A DNA stretch of 64,000 nt from Streptomyces sp. NBC_01463 (GTDB lineage Bacteria > Actinomycetota > Actinomycetes > Streptomycetales > Streptomycetaceae): assembly GCA_036227345.1 (NCBI GenBank), contig CP109468.1, positions 1,054,001 to 1,118,000 of the forward strand. The letters are read 5' to 3'. Below, piece after piece: positions 53,177 through 63,483 of this stretch. Below the pieces are notes generated by a model. The model was not told the origin of the DNA and ran no database searches. It was given only the letters and a program-made list of their open reading frames with translations. Every line of letters starts with the position of its first letter. The first letter of the stretch is position 1. A program made the position numbers and the translations under genes.

Positions 53177-53725
53177 GTGGACGAGACTCGCAGGGACCGG
53201 GACGCCGAGGGCCGGGCGCACAACGCGCGCCCCCGGGACGGGCTGGGACGCCCCCTGCCGTACGGGACGCAGGGGGTGGAGCGGCAGCCCGAGGGCGTGG
53301 TCCGTTCGCCCGGGGAGACGGTGCGGGAGGCGCAGCGGCTGCTGGACGCCGGAATGCCGTTCCACGCCCATGAGGTGTTCGAGGACGCGTGGAAGTCGGG
53401 GCCCGACGCGGAACGGGAGTTGTGGCGGGGGCTGGCGCAGCTGGCCGTCGGTCTGACCCATGCCGCCCGGGGCAACGCGACGGGCGGTGCGCGGCTGCTG
53501 CGGCGGGGCGCGGGGGCGCTGGCGGGATTCGCCGGGGCCGGTGGGGCCGCCGGGGCTCCCGGCGGGCCGGACACTCCGGCCGCTCGGGTTCCGGCGGCGC
53601 ACGGGATCGACGTCGACGCGCTGAGCGGCTGGGCGCTGGAGCTGGCCGGGCGGGTGGAGGGCGAGGGGGCCCCGGTCGTCGACGCGGCCGCCGAGGCGCC
53701 GCGGCTGCGGGCCGACGGCGGCTGA
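53177..53725 (+). CDS. DUF309 protein
   Basis: A 182-residue protein with the DUF309 helical core: LLDAGMPFHAHEVFEDAWK near residue 56, ELWRGLAQLAVGLTHAARGN near 78, and GARLLRRGAGAL. The flanks are low-complexity and Gly/Ala/Arg-rich. Function unknown. GTG 53177 is the first start; CACAAT at 53165-53170 could be its -10 box, with transcription beginning almost at the GTG, so it may be translated without a leader. Confidence 0.75.
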   Translation: MDETRRDRDAEGRAHNARPRDGLGRPLPYGTQGVERQPEGVVRSPGETVREAQRLLDAGMPFHAHEVFEDAWKSGPDAERELWRGLAQLAVGLTHAARGNATGGARLLRRGAGALAGFAGAGGAAGAPGGPDTPAARVPAAHGIDVDALSGWALELAGRVEGEGAPVVDAAAEAPRLRADGG

Positions 53726-53854
53726 CCGCGGTGCAGCGGGACCGGGTCGCGGCGCACCGGGACGGAGGGCACGGAGCCCGAACTCCCCTTCCTTTCCCTC
53801 TCCTTGACCGAGAGCGGTGAACAGGGGCGTGCGGAGCCATTACGATCCGGCCTC

Positions 53855-54193
53855 ATGAGCACTTCTGACCAGGACCAGGACCAGGCCCTAGACGCCCCGA
53901 TAGCCGAACCCGAGGACACCGCGGCGGCCGAGGACCGGCGGCTGACGCCACGCCAGGCGAGACGACTGCGCATCGTCCTCTCCTCGGTCGGGATGGTGGC
54001 GATGGCGGTCGTCCTGGGGCTGCGGATCGCGAGCCGGTCCTCCGTCCTGGTGGTCGGGGTGTACGGGCTGGCGCTGATCCTGTGCGGGATCGTGATCGAG
54101 CTGAGCAGGAACGGCCGGACCCGGCTCGGCAGCTGGCTGCTGGGGGTCGGTCTGGTGGCGGCGATCGGGTCGGACTGGCTGCTGATCCCCTGA
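53855..54193 (+). CDS. Small membrane protein (DUF3017-like)
   Basis: A 112-residue protein: acidic, polar residues 1-35, then three hydrophobic segments (IVLSSVGMVAMAVVLGL, SVLVVGVYGLALILCGIVI, LGSWLLGVGLVAAIGSDWLL). It resembles DUF3017 proteins of actinobacteria. No function known. GTGAAC (53817-53822), an 18-base spacer and TACGAT (53841-53846) lie so close to the ATG at 53855 that the mRNA is probably leaderless; no ribosome site is visible. Confidence 0.68.
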   Translation: MSTSDQDQDQALDAPIAEPEDTAAAEDRRLTPRQARRLRIVLSSVGMVAMAVVLGLRIASRSSVLVVGVYGLALILCGIVIELSRNGRTRLGSWLLGVGLVAAIGSDWLLIP

Positions 54194-54234
54194 ACGCCGG
54201 GCCTGCCTGGCGCGGCCCGTTCCGCGCGTCCCGG

Positions 54235-55464
54235 TCAGTCCAGTGAGACGTGCACCGTCCCGCCGTGCGGATCGGCCCGGTCCAGCCAGCCGGCGGGCAG
54301 GTGGAAGGGGCGGCCCGGCCGGGCGGGCCGCAGCAGGCGCCGGCGGTGCAGCTCCACACCGTCCTGGCGGACGACGAGCAGCGGGGCCGTGAGGCTCCGG
54401 CCGGTCCGCAGGATGAACCGGTCGCCCAGCGGCCGGTCGTCCCCGGGCCCGATGAGGTTGGGCGTGATCCACTCCAGCGGTGCCGCGACGGCGACCGCGG
54501 GGCGGTCCGCGGGCCAGTCGCCGGTGGCGAGATGACGGAGTACGGGTACGGCGAGGGCGCGGCCCTCCGCCGCCGCGGTGCCGGCGCTCTCCACGCCGTG
54601 CAGCACATTGCCCACGGCGAAGACACCGGGCTCGCCCGTGCGGTACGCGGCGTCGTGCGCGGGGCCCCGGGTACCGGCGTCCAGCGGCAGGCCCGCGCGC
54701 CGCGCCAGTTCGTGTTCGGGGATCCAGTCGCCCGTGAACACCACGGTGTCGCACGGCAGGGTCGTCGTGCGGCCGTCCTCGTGGCGCACCGCGACGCCGG
54801 TGAGCCGGGGACGGCCGGTCAGGGCGGTGACGGCGGTGCGGGTGAGCAGCGGGGCGCTATGGAGCGGTTCCAGGGCGGCGGGCCGGACCGGGGGCCGGTC
54901 GGTGACCCGGGCGACGACTTCGACGCCGGCCGCGCGCAGGGTGCCGGCGGCCGCGTCGGCGACCGGTTCGTCGCCGACGATCACCGCCCGGCTGCCGATG
55001 TGCTGGTGGTGGAGGTGGACGGCCTGCTGGAGTTCTCCGGTGGTGTAGACGCCCGCCGGGCGGGTGCCGGGGACCAGCCGGGCGCTGCGCGGGCGTTCCC
55101 GGGCTCCGGTGGCGAGGACGACGGTCCTGGCGGTGATCCGTTCCAGTCCGCCCGGTCCTGTGGTGTCGAGGATGCGTGGACCCGCCCAGCCGGTGACGGT
55201 GATGCCGGTGCGCAGGACGGCGCCGGCGCCGGTCGCGGCAGCCGCGCTGCGCCGGGCGTACTCGGGGCCGCTTATCCCTCCGCTCGTGCGCCGGCTGCCG
55301 AACCCCTTGTGGTGGCAGTGGCGCGGGATGCCGCCCGCGGTCTGTTCGCGTTCCAGGACCTCGACCCGGCGCACCCCGGAAGCGGCGAGTGCGGCCGCGG
55401 CGCCCAGACCGGCCGGGCCCGCCCCGACGACCAGCACGTCGACGCTCCGCTCGCGGCGGGTCAT
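54235..55464 (-). CDS. NAD(P)/FAD-dependent oxidoreductase of a glycerol-type operon
   Basis: A 409-residue pyridine-nucleotide disulfide oxidoreductase-like flavoprotein. [20 protein letters not shown] at the N-terminus binds FAD; GGIPRHCHHKGFG and VVLATGARERPRSARLVPG (near residue 113) follow; SRAVIVGDEPVADAAA near 165 is the NAD fold. It lacks a CxxC redox pair. Such proteins go with GlpA-type dehydrogenases and FGGY kinases in actinobacteria and rhizobia and may pass electrons from the dehydrogenase. It is coupled to the dehydrogenase gene by ATGA and is the last gene of the operon. Confidence 0.82.
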   Translation of the reverse strand: MTRRERSVDVLVVGAGPAGLGAAAALAASGVRRVEVLEREQTAGGIPRHCHHKGFGSRRTSGGISGPEYARRSAAAATGAGAVLRTGITVTGWAGPRILDTTGPGGLERITARTVVLATGARERPRSARLVPGTRPAGVYTTGELQQAVHLHHQHIGSRAVIVGDEPVADAAAGTLRAAGVEVVARVTDRPPVRPAALEPLHSAPLLTRTAVTALTGRPRLTGVAVRHEDGRTTTLPCDTVVFTGDWIPEHELARRAGLPLDAGTRGPAHDAAYRTGEPGVFAVGNVLHGVESAGTAAAEGRALAVPVLRHLATGDWPADRPAVAVAAPLEWITPNLIGPGDDRPLGDRFILRTGRSLTAPLLVVRQDGVELHRRRLLRPARPGRPFHLPAGWLDRADPHGGTVHVSLD

Positions 55465-56891
55465 GTCCGGCTCCCCTCCTCGATGCGTGCGCGGAGACCG
55501 GCGCCGCAGGAGAAGCCCTGGCAGCGTCCGTTGCCGGCCCTGGTCCTGCGGGCCAGGCCCGCGACGGAGCGCGGCGGGAGGGTGGAGCGGAGGGCGTCTC
55601 GGATCTCGCCCTCGGTGACGCGCTCGCAGTGGCAGACCAGGGTGCCGTACGCGGGGTCCCGGGCGATGAGTCCGGCGTCCAGGCAGGGGCGTTCGCCCGT
55701 CTCACCGAGTCCGGGCATGGTGAGGGGCTCCAGCGCGACGGGGGTGCCCAGGGCGAGGCCGGTGTCGGCGAGGAGCGCGGTGACGTGGTCGGCGATGGCC
55801 ATGGAGGCGGTCAGTCCGGTGGAGCGGATTCCGCCGACCGCGATGTAGTTCAGGCCGGGGTGGGCCTGGATCCGGTAGTCCTCGTGGCCGGTGGCCGCCC
55901 GCAGTCCCGCGTACACGGCGGTCACCTCCTCGTCGAGGAGCCGGGGCAGGATCCTTCGGCCCTTCTCCCGCAGCAGGGCGATTCCCTCCTGTGTCGACTC
56001 GGTGGCGGTCTTGTCGTCGAGTTCCTCCGCTGTGGGGCCGAGCAGCACGTTGCCGAAGACGGTCGGGGCCACCAGGACGCCCTTGCCCGCGGCGGTGGGG
56101 ACGGGGAGCAGGATGTGCCGGACCAGGTCGCGGGCGAGCTTGTCGAACACGATGAGCTGGCCGCGGCGCGGGGTGACGGTGAAGTGGTCGTGGCCGAACT
56201 GCCGGTCGATCTCGTCGGCGTGCAGCCCGGCGGCGTTGATCAGGTACCGGGTGCGCAGCGGGCCGCGCCCGGTCGTGAGGGTGTGGTGGTCCGGTGCGGG
56301 CTCGATGCGGCCGACCCGGCAGTCCAGGTGCAGATGGACGCCCGCGCGGACGGCCTGGGTGGCGAAGGCGAGCGGTGTGGTCCAGGGACAGATGACGGAT
56401 TCGTCGGGGACCTCCAGCGCGCCGAGTGCCCCCGGGCCGAGGTGGGGTTCCCGCTCGGCGACCTCGTCGGCGTCCAGCAGCCGGGCGGCGTGGTAGCCGT
56501 TGGCCTCCGCCTTGGCCAGCAGGGCGGGCAGCGCGGCGAGTTGTCCGGCGTCCCAGGCGACGAGGAGGGCGCCGACGCGCTCGACCGGGATCCCCGTCCC
56601 GGCGGCGTACGCGGCGAGTTTCCGCTGCCCCTCGCGGACGAGGCGGGCTTCCAGGGAGCCGGGGACGGCGTCGAAGCCGGTGTGCAGGATCGCGGTGTTG
56701 GCCTTGGACGTGCCGTCGCCGATGTCGTCCGACGCCTCGACCAGGGCGGTGCGGACCGGGTGGTGGGCGAGGGCGCGGGCGATGGCGGTGCCGACCACGC
56801 CCGCTCCGATGACGGTGACGTCGTACGGGGCGCCGCCGGGCAGTTCCGGCAGGGGGTCCCCGGCGGTGGTGACGGTGACGGGCTGCGTCAT
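55461..56891 (-). CDS. GlpA-like FAD dehydrogenase with C-terminal [2Fe-2S] BFD domain
   Basis: A 476-residue flavoenzyme. VTVIGAGVVGTAIARALAHH near residue 25 is the FAD site, the DAO fold continues to about 390, and the C-terminal BFD-like domain has four cysteines: LVCHCERVTEGEI near residue 416 and GRCQGFSCG near 452. The combination is that of glycerol-3-phosphate dehydrogenase GlpA and L-2-hydroxyglutarate-type enzymes. Lying between a glycerol-kinase-like gene and a second flavoprotein, glycerol-3-phosphate oxidation is the best guess. ATG 56891 lies 19 bases after the kinase stop. Confidence 0.83.
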   Translation of the reverse strand: MTQPVTVTTAGDPLPELPGGAPYDVTVIGAGVVGTAIARALAHHPVRTALVEASDDIGDGTSKANTAILHTGFDAVPGSLEARLVREGQRKLAAYAAGTGIPVERVGALLVAWDAGQLAALPALLAKAEANGYHAARLLDADEVAEREPHLGPGALGALEVPDESVICPWTTPLAFATQAVRAGVHLHLDCRVGRIEPAPDHHTLTTGRGPLRTRYLINAAGLHADEIDRQFGHDHFTVTPRRGQLIVFDKLARDLVRHILLPVPTAAGKGVLVAPTVFGNVLLGPTAEELDDKTATESTQEGIALLREKGRRILPRLLDEEVTAVYAGLRAATGHEDYRIQAHPGLNYIAVGGIRSTGLTASMAIADHVTALLADTGLALGTPVALEPLTMPGLGETGERPCLDAGLIARDPAYGTLVCHCERVTEGEIRDALRSTLPPRSVAGLARRTRAGNGRCQGFSCGAGLRARIEEGSRT

Positions 56892-56910
56892 CGGGCCGCT
56901 CCGGCCGGGG

Positions 56911-58344
<1,434 letters not shown>

Positions 58345-58664
58345 CGGGTCTCCAGCGGTACGCAAGCCCCCGGGCTTGAACGGAATCGTGATCATCGGTC
58401 GCGGCAACCCAGGGTGGTGCAGCCCAGCGGTTACGTCAAGCGCCCGCAGGAGATGTCGCCGGAACCCGGCGCGTCCGCTCAACCTCCTGTTTGCACAAGT
58501 GACTTGAAGAAGATCCACGATTCGTTCGGGAGTTCGGCACGGAGGGCTCTACACTCACCGCCGAGCAACAACCGGACGCTTTACAGCAGTTCACATTTCA
58601 ACTGCTGCTTCACCCCCCACGTCCCGAGGATCGATGAGACCGACACCATGCTCCGAGCACGTCC
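58345..58664. other. 320-base divergent region between kinase operon and unknown gene
   Basis: Holds TACACT at 58550-58555 as a possible plus-strand -10 box and, in the leader after it, the inverted repeat CAGCAGTT (58584-58591) and AACTGCTG (58600-58607), which could be an operator or RNA hairpin. On the minus strand TTGACG at 58437-58432 is a possible -35 box, but I see no fitting -10. No gene. Confidence 0.45.
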
Positions 58665-59672
58665 ATGGCCAACAGTGAATTCCGGCCGGTCTACCATCCG
58701 GCCGGCCACGACAACGCACTCCGCTCCGCGTTACAGGACTTACGCACCGGCCGCTGGCTGTCGATGCGTGATCTCCTGGAGAGCACCCCGGACTGGACCC
58801 TGTGGACCCAGCGCACCCAGGTGTTCGGGGCGGTCGCGGCGGGATCGGACGCGGTTCGGGCCTGGCTGACGGAGGAGCCGCGCAGCGTCGCGGCCGCCGT
58901 GATGCACGCGCGGGTCGCCGTGGAGCGGGCGGTACGGGCCCACCGCGCCGACCACCCGCGCGGACAGGAGCTGTGGCAGGAGGCCTGGGAGGCGTGCCGC
59001 TCGGCCGCCCACGCCTCACCGGCGGACCCGGTGCCCTGGGTGTGCCTGCTGGCGCTGGCCCAGCTCGACGAGCGCCAGCGCCTGGAGGAGCACCGGCTGC
59101 ATCCCCCGGGCCCCATGCTCTTCCCCGGGCCGTGGGGGCTGCTGGCGGAGGCCGACAAGCGCGATCCGTACAACCGCGAGGCCTATCACCGGATGCTCCA
59201 GTTCGTCTATGCGCGCAAGGCCGGGGGCGTCCTCTCCGAGGCGGTCAACTTCGTTCAGTGGGCGGCCTCCTCGGCACCCGACGGCTCGGCGCTGCACGTT
59301 CTCCCGCTGTATGTGCGGGTCGAGCGCTACCGCCGCGAGAACGGTCACGAGAAGGCGCTGGACCTGCACTGGGTCACCGAGGACGCCGAGCGCGAGGCCC
59401 TGCGCGCCCTGGAGATCTGGTTCCTGCGCACTCCCCCGGCCACCCACACCCTGCTCGATCTGAACCATCTCGCGCACGCGCTGTGGGGGGCGCTCCAGTT
59501 CGCCGACGCCGCTCCGGTCTTCCGTGAACTCGGCCCGTACTTCACCTCGTTGCCGTGGGCGTACCGCACCCGCGACCCCAAGGATCCCGGCGGCGCCGAG
59601 GAGGTTTTCCTGCGCGCCCGCAGCCGCGCCATCGCCGCCGCCCGCGATCCGGACCGGGGCCCGCACGGCTGA
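58665..59672 (+). CDS. Conserved protein of unknown function with two TTA codons
   Basis: A 335-residue soluble protein that I cannot place in a family with certainty. It is rich in Trp, Arg and Glu, with long helices (AVMHARVAVERAVRAHRADH, WEACRSAAHA, LLALAQLDERQRLEEHRLH) that suggest a TPR-like helical array, and a C-terminal stretch LLDLNHLAHALWGALQFADA. Codons 23 and 26 (58731-58733 and 58740-58742) are both TTA, so it should be translated only when the bldA tRNA is present. ATG 58665; no clear ribosome site precedes it. Confidence 0.72.
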   Translation: MANSEFRPVYHPAGHDNALRSALQDLRTGRWLSMRDLLESTPDWTLWTQRTQVFGAVAAGSDAVRAWLTEEPRSVAAAVMHARVAVERAVRAHRADHPRGQELWQEAWEACRSAAHASPADPVPWVCLLALAQLDERQRLEEHRLHPPGPMLFPGPWGLLAEADKRDPYNREAYHRMLQFVYARKAGGVLSEAVNFVQWAASSAPDGSALHVLPLYVRVERYRRENGHEKALDLHWVTEDAEREALRALEIWFLRTPPATHTLLDLNHLAHALWGALQFADAAPVFRELGPYFTSLPWAYRTRDPKDPGGAEEVFLRARSRAIAAARDPDRGPHG

Positions 59673-59733
59673 CCCGGTCCGCTCCCCCCTGTCCTGTGTC
59701 CCGTTCCCCCTTACCGCTCACGGAGGTCCTTCC

Positions 59734-61263
59734 ATGTCCCTATCCACCTCGACCCAGCAGGGTGCCGAGGCCCCCGCACCCAAGGACGAGGAGCAGCGGC
59801 TGCGCGAACTCGGCTACCAGCCGGTGCTGGCGCGCCGCATGGGCGGCTTCGGCAACTTCGCCATCAGCTTCTCCGTCATCTCGATCCTGTCCGGCTGCAT
59901 GACCCTGTACGGCTTCGGCATGTCCACCGGCGGGCCGTCGGTGATGCTGTGGGGCTGGGCCGGGGTCGGTCTGTTCGTGCTCTGCGTCGGCATGGCGCTC
60001 GCCGAGGTCACCAGCGCCTATCCGACGTCCGGGGCGCTGTACTACATGGCGGACCGGCTCGGCGGCCGCAAGTGGGGCTGGTACACCGGCTGGCTGAATC
60101 TGCTCGGGCTGCTCGGCGCGATCGCCGGCATCGACTACGGTGCCGCGCTGTTCACCGGTGCGCTGATGAACCTCCAGTGGGGGTTCTCGCCCACCCCCGG
60201 CAAGACGATGATCATCTTCCTCTGCATCCTGCTGCTGCACGCCGTGCTGAACCTGTTCGGTGTCCGGCTCGTCAGCGTGCTCAACTCGATCAGCGTGTGG
60301 TGGCACCTGGCCGGTGTCGCGGTGATCGTGTCCGTACTGGCGATCGTGCCCTCGCACCACCAGTCGCCGTCGTTCGTCTTCACCGAGTTCGTCAATGACA
60401 CCGGCTGGGAGAACCCGCTCTACGTGGCGGCGATCGGCCTGCTGCTGGCGCAGTACACGTTCTGCGGCTACGACGCCTCCGCCCACCTGTCGGAGGAGAC
60501 GTCGGACGCCTCCGTCTCGGCGCCCCGCGGCATCGTCCGGTCGATCTGGGTGTCGTGGCTGGCCGGTTTCGTGCTCCTCGCTGGGCTGACGTTCGCGATC
60601 CAGGACTACGCGGGCACCCAGAACAGCGCCACCGGAGTGCCGCCGGCCCAGATCCTCATCGACGCGCTGGGGACCTCGGGCGCGACCGCGATGCTGCTGA
60701 TCGTGATCGCCGCGCAACTGTTCTGCGGCAACGCCGAGGTCGCCGCCACCAGCCGGATGGTGTTCGCCTTCAGCCGCGACAACGCGCTGCCGGGCTCCTC
60801 GCTGTGGCGCAAGGTGAGCGCCCGTACGCAGACGCCGGTCAACGCGGTGTGGCTGTCGGTGATCGTCGCCGGGGTGCTCGCCCTGCCGTCGCTGTACTCG
60901 GCGACCGCGTACGGCGCGGTGACCGCGATCAACGTCATCGGCATCACGCCGGCGTACGCGATCCCGATCTTCCTGAAGCTGCGCGCGGGTGACCGCTTCG
61001 ATCGCGGGCCGTGGCACCTGGGCCGCTGGTCCAAGCCGGTCGGCTGGATCGCCGTCACATGGGTCGTGATCGTCACCGTGCTGTTCCTGCTGCCGCAGAA
61101 GTCGCCCGTGACGATCGACTCGATGAACTACGCCTCGATAGCCCTGGTCGCCGTGCTGGTCCTGGCGACCGTGTGGTGGTTCGTCGCGCGTCGCTCGTAC
61201 GGCACCCCGTCGGCGTACGGAAACGCCCGTGAGCAGGCCGAGATCGAGGAGGGCATCGTCTGA
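59734..61263 (+). CDS. APC-family amino acid permease
   Basis: A 509-residue permease with 12 likely membrane segments. NFAISFSVISILSGCMTLYGFG near residue 45 and AEVTSAYPTSGALYYMADRLGG near residue 90 are the first-helix and Y-P-x-S-G motifs of the amino acid/polyamine/choline superfamily, closest to the GabP/BAT1-like group. FCGYDASAHLSEETSDA near 247 is also typical. Likely imports an amino acid or GABA-like compound. ATG 59734 follows CGGAGG. Ends at a terminator shared with the convergent TauE/SafE gene. Confidence 0.87.
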   Translation: MSLSTSTQQGAEAPAPKDEEQRLRELGYQPVLARRMGGFGNFAISFSVISILSGCMTLYGFGMSTGGPSVMLWGWAGVGLFVLCVGMALAEVTSAYPTSGALYYMADRLGGRKWGWYTGWLNLLGLLGAIAGIDYGAALFTGALMNLQWGFSPTPGKTMIIFLCILLLHAVLNLFGVRLVSVLNSISVWWHLAGVAVIVSVLAIVPSHHQSPSFVFTEFVNDTGWENPLYVAAIGLLLAQYTFCGYDASAHLSEETSDASVSAPRGIVRSIWVSWLAGFVLLAGLTFAIQDYAGTQNSATGVPPAQILIDALGTSGATAMLLIVIAAQLFCGNAEVAATSRMVFAFSRDNALPGSSLWRKVSARTQTPVNAVWLSVIVAGVLALPSLYSATAYGAVTAINVIGITPAYAIPIFLKLRAGDRFDRGPWHLGRWSKPVGWIAVTWVVIVTVLFLLPQKSPVTIDSMNYASIALVAVLVLATVWWFVARRSYGTPSAYGNAREQAEIEEGIV

Positions 61264-61283
61264 CCGACGCCCGGTCCGCTCGG

Positions 61284-61318
61284 CGGCCCTCCCGGATCCC
61301 CGCGGTCCGGGAGGGCCG
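61284..61318. terminator. Bidirectional terminator, permease and TauE/SafE genes
   Basis: 13-base perfect arms at 61284-61296 and 61306-61318 around a 9-base loop, between the two convergent stops. Confidence 0.72.
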
Positions 61319-62089
61319 CTACGGGTTCAGGAGCAGTTGCAGACCGCCCAGCACGGTGGCGCCGATGACCAGTCGCTCGAACAGGGTCTGGTTGATCCGG
61401 TCCACGCACTTCCGGCCGATCCAGGCGCCGGGCACGACGAACAGCAGCATGCAGGCGTCCAGCAGCAGGGACCGGCCGTCGATCAGCCCGAGGCCCACAC
61501 TGAACGGCACCTTGGACGTGTTGACGATCAGGAAGAACCACGCCGACGTGCCGAGGAAGCCGAGTTTGCGGAACCCGGCGGAGAGCAGATAGAGCGACAT
61601 GACGGGGCCGCCCGCGTTCGCGACCATGGTCGTGAAACCGCCGAGCACTCCGTAGGAACGGGCCTTGACCCGCTCGGCCGCGGTCGGCGGTCCGGTCCCG
61701 GCCTCCGGCTCCTCACCGGCCGTCGCGGTCCGGCGCCGCCACATGGTGACGCCTGCCATGAACAGCAGGATCGCGCCGATCGAGGTCCGGACGGCAGCGT
61801 CGCCGGCCCACATCATGAACAGCGTGCCGGCCACCACGCCCACCGCTACGGCGGGGAAGAGCCGCAGCAGGGTCGGCCAGTGCGCATGGCGCCGGTAGGT
61901 GAGCACGGCGAGCAGGTCACCGGCGATGAGGATGGGGAGCAGCACTCCGGTGGACTCGCGGGCGGGCAGTACCGCCGCGAAGACCGCGAGACTGATCGTG
62001 TTGGCACCGCTGACGGCCGTCTTGGAGAAGCCGACGAGCGCGGATGCCGCGGCCAGTGCCGCCAGTTGCCAGAGCGTAAGGGTGTCCAT
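61319..62089 (-). CDS. TauE/SafE-family membrane protein
   Basis: A 256-residue membrane protein with about seven or eight hydrophobic segments in two repeats: LVGFSKTAVSGANTISLAVF near residue 18 and VLGGFTTMVANAGGPVMSLYLL near residue 146 are the paired motifs of the TauE/SafE family, which exports sulfite, sulfonates or other small anions. ATG 62089 lies 11 bases after TACGAT (62106-62101, minus strand), and there is no ribosome site, so its mRNA may have almost no leader. Confidence 0.82.
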   Translation of the reverse strand: MDTLTLWQLAALAAASALVGFSKTAVSGANTISLAVFAAVLPARESTGVLLPILIAGDLLAVLTYRRHAHWPTLLRLFPAVAVGVVAGTLFMMWAGDAAVRTSIGAILLFMAGVTMWRRRTATAGEEPEAGTGPPTAAERVKARSYGVLGGFTTMVANAGGPVMSLYLLSAGFRKLGFLGTSAWFFLIVNTSKVPFSVGLGLIDGRSLLLDACMLLFVVPGAWIGRKCVDRINQTLFERLVIGATVLGGLQLLLNP

Positions 62090-62177
62090 GCCAAGGGTAG
62101 ATCGTAATATCTCTGATTTCCGGCTCTGCGGCTGCCCGGGCGGCGGCATGGTTATGCTGCGCTCCAAGCGCTCACAC

Positions 62178-62190
62178 GAAGCGTTCAAAC
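62178..62190 (-). promoter_or_regulatory. Candidate operator of the DeoR-LacI hybrid regulator (own promoter)
   Basis: On the minus strand GTTTGAACGCTTC; it agrees in 12 of 13 positions with GTTTGACCGCTTC at 63384-63396 upstream of the binding-protein gene. TATGCT at 62153-62158 may be the -10 box of the regulator gene, so the site covers the start of transcription. Confidence 0.55.
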
Positions 62191-62226
62191 GAACAACGCG
62201 CAGCGTACGGCGAGGGGGCCAGCACC

Positions 62227-63381
62227 ATGCGGGAGCCGGTGGAACTCAGGCGTCAGCGAATCCTGGCGGTGGTGGAGTCGCGCGGCGCGGTCAAGGTGAG
62301 CGCGCTCGCGGAGGAGCTGGCCGTCTCCGTCGTCACGGTCCGCCGGGACGTGGAGGAGTTGGCCCGGGCGGGGCGGCTGCGGCGGGGGCACGGTACGGCG
62401 CGGCCGGTGCGCGATCCGGCGGGGCCGCCGGCCGTTCCGTCGCCCCGGGCGGGTGAGACCCCGGGCGACGGGGGCGCGGTCGCCCTGATCGTTCCGGAGC
62501 GGCATTCGTACCTGTACGAGACGCTGCACGGCGCCCGGACCGTCCTGGAGGACGCCGGCATCCGCATCGCCCTGCACATCGCACCGCAACTGGCGGGCGC
62601 CGAACGGCCGCTGGCGGAGCGGGCGCTGGCCGACGGGGCGCGCGGGCTCCTGATCGCCCCGCGCTGGCGCAGCGCCGAGTCCGAGGAACAGGACTACGGC
62701 TGGCTGGCGGACGTGGGCGTGCCGACCGTGCTGATGGAGCGGCGGCCCCGGCCGGGCAGCGCCCTGCACGCCCTGGACTCGGTCTGCTCCGACCACTGGT
62801 ACGGGATGCACCTCGCGGTGGAGCACCTGCTCTCGCTCGGGCACCGCCGGATCGTGCTGGCCGCCCGCGACGACAGCCCGACGGCGCGCACACTGCGGGC
62901 GGCCTTCGCCGACATCGCGGCGGCGCGGCCGGAGGTGGCGGACTGGCCGGTGGTGCTGAGTTCGCCGGACGCGGTGCCCGGACCCGGGCCTTCGGGGGCC
63001 GGACAGCAGCCCGCGGGGGCCGTGCCGGAGGGCGCCCCGCTCGATCTCGCCGCGCTGCTGCGCGAGCGCGGCGCGACGGCCGCGGTGCTGCACGGTGACG
63101 TGGACGCGCTGATGCTGGTGCAACGGCTGGCCGAGAGCGGGGTCCAAGTGCCGCGGGACTGCTCGGTCGTGGCGTACGACGATGTGGTGGCCGCACTGGG
63201 CAGCACCCCGCTGACCGCGGTGTCCCCGCCCAAGGCGGACATCGGCAGGGCCGCCGCCGAGCTGCTGCTGCACCGGCTGTCCGGGGCGCCCGGGGCGGCG
63301 GGGCCGGTGCGCAGGACCCAGTTGCTGCCTGCGCTCAAGGTCCGCGGATCGACGCAAGCGATCACCCTTGCCACGGACTGA
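62227..63381 (+). CDS. Hybrid regulator: DeoR-type HTH with LacI-type sugar-binding domain
   Basis: A 384-residue protein. Residues 1-60 are a DeoR winged helix (RRQRILAVVESRGAVKVSAL, VSVVTVRRDVEELARAGRL), and from about residue 85 a periplasmic-binding-protein-like domain as in LacI/GalR repressors (GAVALIVPERHSYLYETLHG, VEHLLSLGHRRIVLAA, VAYDDVVAALGSTPLTAVSPP). This combination is known in streptomycetes. It most likely controls the sugar-binding protein gene that follows, since the same 13-base site precedes both. ATG 62227 follows CGAGGGGG. Confidence 0.85.
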   Translation: MREPVELRRQRILAVVESRGAVKVSALAEELAVSVVTVRRDVEELARAGRLRRGHGTARPVRDPAGPPAVPSPRAGETPGDGGAVALIVPERHSYLYETLHGARTVLEDAGIRIALHIAPQLAGAERPLAERALADGARGLLIAPRWRSAESEEQDYGWLADVGVPTVLMERRPRPGSALHALDSVCSDHWYGMHLAVEHLLSLGHRRIVLAARDDSPTARTLRAAFADIAAARPEVADWPVVLSSPDAVPGPGPSGAGQQPAGAVPEGAPLDLAALLRERGATAAVLHGDVDALMLVQRLAESGVQVPRDCSVVAYDDVVAALGSTPLTAVSPPKADIGRAAAELLLHRLSGAPGAAGPVRRTQLLPALKVRGSTQAITLATD

Positions 63382-63383
63382 GC

Positions 63384-63429
63384 GTTTGACCGCTTCAATT
63401 TTCTTCTGAGCGATCTATTGACCGCTATC
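63384..63429 (+). promoter_or_regulatory. Operator pair upstream of the sugar-binding lipoprotein gene
   Basis: Two similar sites: GAGCG-TTTGACCGCTTC (from 63380) and GAGCGATCTATTGACCGCTATC (63408-63429), both with TTGACCGCT. The first matches the regulator's own-promoter site. TTGACC at 63418-63423 could also be a -35 box. Confidence 0.55.
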
Positions 63430-63483
63430 GATCAGCCGATCAGGATTCCCCGTGTCTTGAATCAGGAGCCGCGGGAGGCGCCC

